Positions 56,688-64,000 of a stretch of 64,000 nt of DNA are shown in pieces; position 1 is the first letter of the stretch; each line of letters begins with the position of its first letter. Where the stretch lies: positions 3,539,001-3,603,000 of the forward strand of contig NC_088915.1 in assembly GCF_963576675.1 (NCBI RefSeq), given 5' to 3'. The position numbers and the translations under genes are program-made. The notes under the pieces are model-generated. The model did not search any database. It saw only the letters and a list, made by a program, of their open reading frames with translations, and had not been told where the DNA came from. Origin of the DNA: Euphorbia lathyris. Lineage: Eukaryota; Streptophyta; Magnoliopsida; Malpighiales; Euphorbiaceae.

Positions 56688-56975
56688 GCTAATAATATTT
56701 TAGCAGATAAAGTTATGGAGATTATTAATCTGGAAGATGATTTTGTAGGGTGAATAACCATCACTTGATGCTCCTCTCTTATTTCTTGAGGAAGGGTTTC
56801 TACCGAATTAAGCTTGATTCTCATTGGAAATTTACCCGACGAACGAGCAGTTAGAGATGAGATCTTAAAACCATTATTGAATCCTAACTTGATAGAGAAG
56901 AAAAACCCTAATTCTAACCATTGATTTCTATAGATTTGATTACGCCACTTTCTGGAGAAGATAAACCCTAATCCT
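56688..56975 (+). pseudogene. TPS class II fragment (arm A, array unit 3)
   Basis: NNILADKVMEIINLEDDFVG followed at once by a TGA. Otherwise as in unit 2. Confidence 0.68.
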
Positions 56976-58945
56976 AACCGTGTCCATAATTGATTTAAGG
57001 GCTATCTGTTATTCAGATCTCAAAGAGGAGATATCTATGAACATTGGGTAACCCTAATTGCTATTCCGCGATTGAGAAGAGCAAAGGTGTAAGTCCAGTT
57101 ATATAGGTGATGTCATCCCTTACTCTCAAACCTCACCTACTCCCTAAAGTTTTAAATTACACCCTCTATTTTTGTCTAATTATCTTTAATAACCTCCTAT
57201 GTTTGTCCAATTGCATTTAATAACTTCTATCTTTATATAATTAAATTCGAAAGCCTCAAAACTTCAATTGTTGTCTAAATTTTTAAAAGTTCATAAGTAT
57301 TTACCTATAATTTATTTTATTTATTTTTACATGTGACACAGGGTGTCTCTCACTGCAAGAGTTTAGGCCAAATATTAGTTTTTAATTTAACCCTAATATT
57401 TTTAAGTGTAGTGTTGATTTAACCTTAACGTACAAAATGGTGCAAATTTAAGTATAATATTTCAAAGTAAGATCAATTTTAGTCCTACATTATCGAAAAT
57501 TAGAAAAAACATGTTTTATTTGTATTTTACTACCACTTTAGGTTATTAGTTTATTACTAAAAAAATTGTAAAAATTCTGCTAAAATGCTAAAAACTAAAT
57601 CTGCTACATATAAATTAATCACAATTTTTTTTATCAAATTGTGTAAAATATTACAGTGTTATTAATATAGTTATAAACAACAATTAAAAAATATATGAAA
57701 TTGCTTCGATTTATTGACAAACTTATTTAGAAGATACAATGTGACAATTAAATAACAGTAAACCAATCTTTTTAAATTTTCAACAGTGTTTTGCTAAAAT
57801 TAGTCTTGCTTGAAAAAATTAGGATTTAATTTGCATCACTTCATATGTTAGGGGCTAAATATGCACTTTGATTGAAGCGTTATGGTTAAATTTGACCCTT
57901 ATCCCAATAAAAAAAATGTACAAAAACTTACAACATAAATATCACATGTTGCAATTATTGAGTTTGTATTGTGATCATGTTGTGTCAATTTCGAATTAGT
58001 GTCAAAATGATTAAACCGTAGTCCAACCCAAAAAATTTCATATCAATCTCGTATTAACCTAATCGGGATAGTATCGATTACGTGTGGTGTTGTCGAGTCA
58101 TATTTAATTTTAATTTGGATCAAATTTATTTTTAGGAAAACCTCACTTTTAATCTTCAGGTTATTGGGATTCTCCATCTCATTAATTTTTATCCTTGCCG
58201 TAAAATATTGGTTCAATTTTATCATTTTCTAATAAATTCCGTGGGCACGTTTTATTCGAAATTATTTTGAAAATGATAAAATTAAATCCAATTTTCTATT
58301 ATCAAAATAAAAATCACAAAAAAATTATGAATGGACAAAATTAACTTGTTTTATAAGATAAGGACAAAATCATTATTTTTTTCAACGACTTTGGAAGGAG
58401 TTAGGCTTATAAGTACTTAATTGAGAAAAATAATGGATTAAACAAAATAAAATCACATGATATGCATACTATGTTTGTGCTTGATTTTTGAAAGGATATT
58501 GCAATTAAAAAAGTTATTAAAATTTATTAATTATAAGATTAAGTAGATTGATTTGTCTGAAACTAAATCCAAAAATAAGATTTCTTTGGTGTTGTGAGTA
58601 TCCCATTGTTTCTAGAAGAACAGTTTGATTGAGTCCCACCCGTGGAAAGCTAGAGTTAAGAAAGGGTGGAGCTAGTGGCAGGAAAAAAACATATCTTATC
58701 CCTAATTTTCTTTAATCTGGCGACGAAGTTATAGGGAAGCTTAAACTACTCTTAGTTGGCAAGTAATGGAATTCGAGGGCAAACTCCAAATATGAGAAAC
58801 TCCAAATAATCATTTGGAATTGGAAATTGAATTTCACTAGGTGCACATGTCTAGAACAACATATTCATTTACTAATTTAGAACAAAATTAGTTTCATTGC
58901 ATCAAACTCTAACTTTAAAACACAAAAACCATTCCACTAATTATA

Positions 58946-59571
58946 TCAGTGCCTTTTGAGTCCATCCTTGTACTCGGTTCCTGAGGCGTTCAAACTCTTT
59001 TTGGTATTCATGCAAGGACCCTATCTGCTTCACCCTGGATAAAGCTTCATCAAAATCCTCACAATTCGTTGGACCAAACCTGGCCCACAACTCCTCCAAA
59101 AAAAATGGCCCATGATATCTCCATGCTCTCTTCTTTGTACGTTCTTTTTAGAGACTGCCACCATTCACTAGCTTCACCCTCTAGGTGAAACGATGCTAAC
59201 GGTACCTTTTGAGCCTCGGTGGTCAGTTGGTAGTCAAAGAATTGTTCGACTCGTGTACACCAGACAGTCGGATCCTCCCCAGCAAACCTAGGAAATTTGA
59301 GTTTGGCTAGTTGTGAAGAAAACATCGGTTTTCCTCCTCTAAAAGTCTTCTTGTTTTCCTCCTCACCCGTCACGTGTCGATTTTCAGAGTGCCTGGAATT
59401 GTTGCTACCTTCACTAGTATGATTTGGCCCATACGATCCTGACATCTTGCTGATGGCTTCTTCAATCTTAGTCATCTTGTCTGCAATTCCCAATTCTATT
59501 TTGGTGAAACTGTCATGAAGACTACGGATTTCTTTCTCTAAATTCTCTATTCTCTCTTTGTTGCTCGCCAT
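58946..59571 (-). pseudogene. Ty3-gypsy gag fragment
   Basis: The frame 59571-59059 starts MASNKERIENLEKEI with a charged N-terminal coiled-coil, then PMFSSQLAKLKFPRFAGEDP, VEQFFDYQL and HLEGEASEWWQSL, the standard gag of plant Ty3-gypsy elements. After a one-base frameshift in an A run (about 59098-59104) it continues ELWARFGPTNCEDFDEAL and EFERLRNRVQGWTQKAL. It is cut at about 58946 by the end of the tandem array. The start is 10 bases inside the primer-binding site, which supports it. Confidence 0.85.
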
Positions 59572-59580
59572 GAAAACCTC

Positions 59581-59593
59581 GCTTTGATACCAA
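59581..59593 (-). other. Primer-binding site of the Ty3-gypsy element
   Basis: On minus TTGGTATCAAAGC, matching the common plant site for initiator methionine tRNA (TGGTATCAGAGC), directly between the LTR end and the gag start. Confidence 0.75.
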
Positions 59594-59798
59594 TGTTAGG
59601 TCCCAATCAGGAGATGATTTTCAATCAATGAAATTGAGTTCTATTTCGGGTAAGAACAAACCACAATAAGAAATTTATAATTCAAAATTCAGATATCCTC
59701 TCTAGAAAAGCCCAAGGGATTAAATACAATAATTTGCAACCCACTTCCCAATATCCTAGCCTATTTTTACGATACTAGTGGTTTCCCACTTGAGACCA
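59594..59798 (-). repeat. 5' LTR of the Ty3-gypsy fragment (probable)
   Basis: On minus from TGGTCTCAAG to GGGACCTAACA, about 205 bp, ending where the primer-binding site starts. Its outer edge abuts GTTCTTTATTT, which is doubled at 59799-59809 and 59814-59824. Short for a gypsy LTR, so it may be truncated. Confidence 0.5.
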
Positions 59799-59812
59799 GT
59801 TCTTTATTTATC

Positions 59813-60139
59813 TGTTCTTTATTTCCCAAGGCACCACCGAAGAGCGTTGGCGGAGCAAGTGAACCACCATGCTTGAATCTGATTCGATCCATAAATGAAA
59901 CCATTATTTCTCTCAAGCTATCTCAATGGCGAAAATAACAGCTCTTAGTTCCGCAAGGTGTGCAAAGTTGTCTGGTATCGGAAAAGCAAAACACCCTCGA
60001 GCAAAGCCTCTCCCATTTCTAAAAATCCCCCCTGCACCCGCTGGACCCGGCGCTCCTTCAGCAGACCCGTCGGTTTCACTTTAATCCATTTCGAACCCGG
60101 CGGAATCTAGCGCACCAGTTTATAATCCGGAGCAGGCGG
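59813..60139 (-). pseudogene. LINE RNase H fragment (copy 2)
   Basis: SETDGSAEG, FAHLAELRAVIFAIEIA, then after a small frame change IESDSSMVVHLLR. Three of the four acidic RNase H motifs are visible; the last is lost at the gypsy LTR. Confidence 0.8.
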
Positions 60140-60143
60140 CGGA

Positions 60144-63100
60144 TGATAGGGGTTAAAAAACCCTATCTTTAGGTACGATTTTAGGACGGTTTTTAGCGTT
60201 ATTTCATGAATAAGAGAGCAATTCTCGCATTTATATGCTTTTGTGTTGTAAATTGGAAATGTTTTATTTACTTTTCGTTGTTTAGGCTCGTTTTCTGGTT
60301 ATTTTAGGCAAATATGGCCAAAATAGCATGTGCGTTAAAATTCCATTACCTTTTATAGGTAATTGATCCGCCAAAAGTCGCACCAAATGGAGTGTTTACT
60401 GGAAATAAGCGATTGGCGAGTCAATTTAGCCTCGGGACTAATGTTATTTGGAGTTTCCGTGCATGTGCAGGCTAAAACAGGAACGAGTTCGGATGAAATT
60501 TGCGTTTTGGGGCATCCAACAGTCGTGCAAGGCGTTTTTGGGGCTAGATCGGTGAGCTAGCACTGCCAGCCTATCGAGCAGGCCCTTAAGGGGCCAGCTC
60601 GGCCGAGCTGGTCCCTAGAGCCCAGCTCGCCTAGCAAGCCCTCAGGGGCCTGCTCGGGCGAGCTGGCCTTCGTAGGCCAGCTCAGCGAGCTGCCTTGCGG
60701 GAATCAGTCAAAAGACTGATTCCCGGCCCCACGATGACACGATTGACCCGACGACTTTCCACCTGCAAAAGGATACAAATTAGGTGAGAAAGAGGGCCCG
60801 GACCACGTCTATAAATAGAAATTTCCAATTGTAAATTAGACATCTTTCATTATTGTAAATTACCTTAGCTTTTCAACCTTGAAGAATCCTCTCCACCTCC
60901 TCCATCTCCTTCAACCTCCATTGAAGAAGCTCCGAAGCTCCGAAGCTCAATCCATCGAGGATTATTCAAGGTCCATCTTTAAGACCTAGGAAGCCGGCTG
61001 TAGGGTAGACAGGTTCCCTGAAAGGGATTTTCTTATCACCTTTTATCTTACCATGTTTGTACCCTTTGATACAGTCTATGAATCCTAGGCTAATTGTATC
61101 CTGTGACAATATTCTTCGCCTTTAATAATATTTTAGCTCTTATTTTGTTCTATGATTACTTGTTTAATCTTTGTCTTATGCTTTATTCAATTGGTTTAAC
61201 TCATTCAAAAGCCCCAAAATTTTGTTGGTACATATTGCGAGCTGAATCTGACCTAGTTAGAGCCTAGGAGATTGACGACCTCTTAGTTGATTAAGCCCAA
61301 ATTGCTGAGCGTTAGACCTAGTTTCGGCCTTACAAGGGAATCATGCACTAGAGACTTCAGGAGGCTAAGTACGGTTAATCGCCTTGAATACAAGTGACTT
61401 AGATTAGGTTTTTAATCTATTGACCTAATAATCTATCTTCATTATTATCGTTCATACCATGTTCCTTCGGGTAATTGCAATAGTGAAAGATCACCTAGGA
61501 GTAGTTTAACTTAATTAAGAGTAGAATAACTTAAGTAGGAGTAGAATAACTTAGGTCGAATTAGTATAACTTAGCTAGGAGTAGCATAATTCAACTAGGA
61601 GTAGATTAACTTAACAAAACAAACTCAAAACCCACACAGCCTAGATAACACCTGAGACCAAGTAGCTCGATACTTGTGGTAAATAAATCCTGTGGATTCG
61701 ATACCTGGACTTGTCCAGATTTTATTACTTGATAACGACGGGGTACACTTATCCCTTAGTGAGCCTTCTTAATGGAGGCGCATCAAGTTTTTGGCAAATA
61801 TGGCCAAAATAGCATGTGCATTAAAATTCAATTACCTTTTATAGCTAAATTGATCCGCCAAAAGTCGCACCAAACAGAGTGTTTACTCGAAATAAGCAAT
61901 TGGCGGGTCAATTTAGCCTCGGGACTAATGTAATTTGGAGTTTCCGTGCATGTGCAGGCAAAAACAGGAACGAGTTCGGATGAAAGTTGCATTTTGGGGC
62001 ATCCAACAGTCGCGCAAGGAGTTCTGGGCACTCCCGCTCGTCGAAATGGCCTTTTTGGGGCTAGATCGGTGAGCTGGCACTGTCAGCCTGTCGAGCAGGC
62101 CCTTAAAGGGCCAACTCGGTGAGCTAGCTATGTCAGCTCGGCCGAGCTGGCCTTTGGAGGCCAACTCGCTGAGCTGGAGGCCAGCTCGGCGAGCTGCCCT
62201 GCGGGAATCAGTTAAAAGATTGATTCCCGGCCCCACGAAGACACGATTGACCCCACGACTTCCCACATGCAAAAGGATATGAATTAGGTCAGAAAGAGGG
62301 CCCGAACCGCGTCTATAAATAGGAATTTCTAATTGTAAATTAGACATCTTTCATTATTATAAATTACCTTAGATTTTCCCCCTTGACGAATCCTCTCCAC
62401 CTCCTCCATCTCCTTCAACCTCCATTGAAGAAGCTCCGAAGCTCCGAAGCTCAGTCCATCGAGGATTATTCATGGTCCATCCTTAAGACCTAGGAAGCCG
62501 ACTGCAGGGTAGACAGGTTCCTTGAAAGGGATTTTCTTATCACCTTTTATCTTACCATGTTTGTACCCTTTGATATAGTCTATGAATCCTAGGCTAATTG
62601 TATCATGTGACAATATTCTTCTCCTTTAATAATATTTTAGCTCTTATTTTGTTCTATGATTATTTGTTTAATCTTTGTCTTACGCTTTATTCAATTGGTT
62701 TAACTTTTTCAAAAGCCTCAAAATTTTGTAGGCACATATTGCGAGCTGAATCTGACTTAGTCAGAGCCTAGGAGATTGACGATCTCTTAGTTGATTAAGC
62801 CCAAATTGCTGAGCCTTAGACCTAGTTTTGGCCTTACAAAGGAATCACGCACTAGAGACTTCAGGATGGTAAGTAGGGTTAATCGCCTTGAATACAAGTG
62901 AATTAGATTAGGTTTTTAATCTATTGACCTAATAATCTATCTTCATTATTATCGTTCATGGTGTCCGCTATGGTTACTTTCCTTTTTACAAAGTTCCGTT
63001 ACTTGGTGTGGTTTTCACCATTGGATTTAATTTTCTACTCCATCATTCAATGGTGAAAACCACACCAAGTAACGGTACTTTGTAAAAAACAAAGTAACCA

Positions 63101-63431
63101 TAGCGGGCACCTATCGTTCATACCATGCTCCTTCGGGTAATTGCATTAGTGAAAGATCACCTAGGAGTAGTTTAACTTAATTAGGAGTAAAATAACTTAG
63201 GTCGAATTAGTATAACTTAGCTAGGAGTAGCATAATTCAACTAGAAGTAGATTAACTTAACAAAACAAACTCAAAACCCACACAGCCTAGATAACACCTG
63301 AGACCAAGTAGCTCGATACTTGTGGTAAATAAATCCTGTGGATTCGATACCTGGACTTGTCCAGATTTTATTACTTGATAACGACAGGGTACACTTATCC
63401 CTTAGTGAGCCTTCTTAACGGAGGCGCATCT
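60144..63431 (+). mobile_element. Recombined Tat/Athila-like LTR pair (copy 2)
   Basis: Copy of 39069-42348 including the GCGGA flanks, the AGTTTTTGGC join at 61786-61795 and the MITE. The second LTR has one more CGAAGCTC unit (about 62438-62445) than copy 1; the first LTR in both copies also has it, so copy 1 lost it. Confidence 0.83.
62960..63111. mobile_element. Palindromic MITE (copy 2)
   Basis: Same 152-bp element and 10-bp target duplication as at 41877-42028. Confidence 0.85.
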
Positions 63432-63722
63432 GCGGACGGCTTCTGGCAACAAACTCTAACTCCTACAGGTGAGATCTGAGCTTAAAGACTGAATTTTGGA
63501 TTGAAGGGAGTTCATCTTCGAACACAGATTTATTCTGAATTTACCAGATTAACCAAGGACAAGTTACAACAGACAAAGACCAGTTAGCAGAGAGAGCACG
63601 CCGCATTCGATGATTTTACAGGGGGATGATAATCGTCCAAAGAATGCATTAAAGTCGGCTGTCGGGATGATAATCGTCCTGAACCAGTTACTAATAAAAG
63701 TCCACAAAGTGGAAGCAAATGG

Positions 63723-63950
63723 CTAAACTATGAAAAGGTGGTCAATTGATTCCATGCTACCCTTGCAAAGGATGCATCTGGAAACGCAGCAGAAACCATA
63801 TTTTATCAGAACGTCGTGGGCCGCCATTTTACCGTGTAGGATTTTCCAATAGCAAACTGATCTCGAAGGAGGGATAAAATTTTTCCAGATGAACCAAGCC
63901 CAGGGAACCGTCGGTGCATGAGGTGAAGGATTATCAAAGAATTGCTTCAC
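63723..63950 (-). pseudogene. LINE zf-RVT fragment (copy 2)
   Basis: Identical frame to 42867-42640, with CCVSRCILCKGSMESIDHLF. Confidence 0.82.
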
Positions 63951-64000
63951 CGTGAAGCGCCATGTAACAAAAGGCTTTCATATACAAATGTCTGATTCAT

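Larger units (their letters stand above)
47685..58945. repeat. Head-to-tail tandem array of the TPS repeat
   Basis: Two full units and a third truncated one. The landmark ATACATATGGATT starts at 47700, 52181 and 56596, giving periods of 4481 and 4415 bases. Order in each unit: arm A (+), flank, MITE, R segment, arm B (-), plain interior with the exon-like block. The third unit stops after the R segment at about 58945, before arm B, where gypsy gag sequence begins. Units differ by scattered substitutions and small indels. Confidence 0.88.
59810..64000 (-). mobile_element. Second copy of the LINE with nested LTR element
   Basis: From 59893 on it is the same as 38818-42917 with a shift of 21075, then 21083 after an 8-base length difference near 62.44 kb. 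Parts: LINE RNase H (59813-60139), LTR pair (60144-63431), palindromic MITE (62960-63111), zf-RVT (63950-63723). Here the RNase H extends left past the copy-1 break, through IESDSSMVVHLLRQRS and VPWEIKNR, so this copy keeps the older junction. It runs off the window. Confidence 0.85.

Noticed and set aside
47685..58945. Satellite DNA or CRISPR-like array
   Set aside because: Units are 4.4 kb, complex and gene-derived; no short repeat/spacer pattern exists.
1..58945. Functional trehalose-phosphate synthase genes
   Set aside because: Each piece covers at most about 110 of some 850 residues, with stops, frameshifts and joined distant blocks.
1..64000. tRNA, rRNA or snRNA genes
   Set aside because: None noticed by eye. 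The tRNA-like words found are primer-binding sites of retroelements.

Overview
The window looks like a gene-poor, transposon-dense piece of nuclear DNA from a flowering plant, most likely a eudicot. It is AT-rich. Its recognisable proteins are plant-type: L1-type LINEs with a DUF4283/zinc-knuckle ORF1 and a C-terminal RNase H, Ty1-copia and Ty3-gypsy pieces, a TRIM, CACTA and Mutator-like MITEs, and fragments of plant genes (class II trehalose-phosphate synthase, F-box, DEMETER/ROS1-type glycosylase, Plus-3 protein). I see no intact host gene, rRNA, tRNA or CRISPR. The only long intact reading frame is LINE ORF2 (8662-12780, minus).

The backbone is a low-copy repeat, here called the TPS repeat. 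A unit is bracketed by two pieces of the same stretch of a class II trehalose-6-phosphate synthase (TPS) gene in opposite orientation: arm A, ending near the FDYA motif, and arm B, carrying the YVSANKIFA...VWVHD stretch. Between the arms lies either a plain interior with a 48-bp exon-like block, or cargo of other gene fragments. The cargo unit at 5.9-8.5 kb holds a glycosylase fragment and an F-box fragment folded into a hairpin. The unit at 28.4-31.3 kb holds a Plus-3 fragment folded into a 595-bp hairpin, plus a coiled-coil fragment. Units at 1-5.9 kb and 47.7-58.9 kb run one way, and those at 27-37.8 kb run the other. The 47.7-58.9 kb block is a head-to-tail tandem array with a 4.4-4.5 kb period.

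Layout: 1-8.5 kb TPS-repeat units; 8.56-14.21 kb a young, nearly intact LINE with a 14-bp target duplication; 14.2-18.2 kb MITEs and a Ty1-copia remnant; 18.2-21.4 kb a gene-like but unrecognised stretch ending at a CACTA terminus; 21.4-25.3 kb a decayed LINE; 25.3-37.9 kb inverted TPS-repeat units with MITEs, a CACTA MITE and a TRIM; 37.9-44.1 kb a nested block with Helitron-like edges, a LINE, a recombined Tat/Athila-like LTR pair and a palindromic MITE; 44.7-46.3 kb a Ty1-copia remnant; 46.3-47.7 kb an LTR-like stretch; 47.7-58.9 kb the tandem array; 58.9-59.8 kb a Ty3-gypsy gag/LTR piece; 59.8-64 kb a near-identical second copy of the nested block at 38.8-42.9 kb.

Much of the order of events can be read from empty sites in sister copies. 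The TPS repeats came first and were then hit by the CACTA MITE, the TRIM and the Helitron-like block. The LTR element entered the LINE and collapsed. A MITE then landed in its second LTR, and only later was the whole nest duplicated 21 kb away. The most unusual content is the TPS-derived inverted arms and the two hairpins made of captured gene fragments, which are candidate small-RNA sources. All homology calls are by eye.
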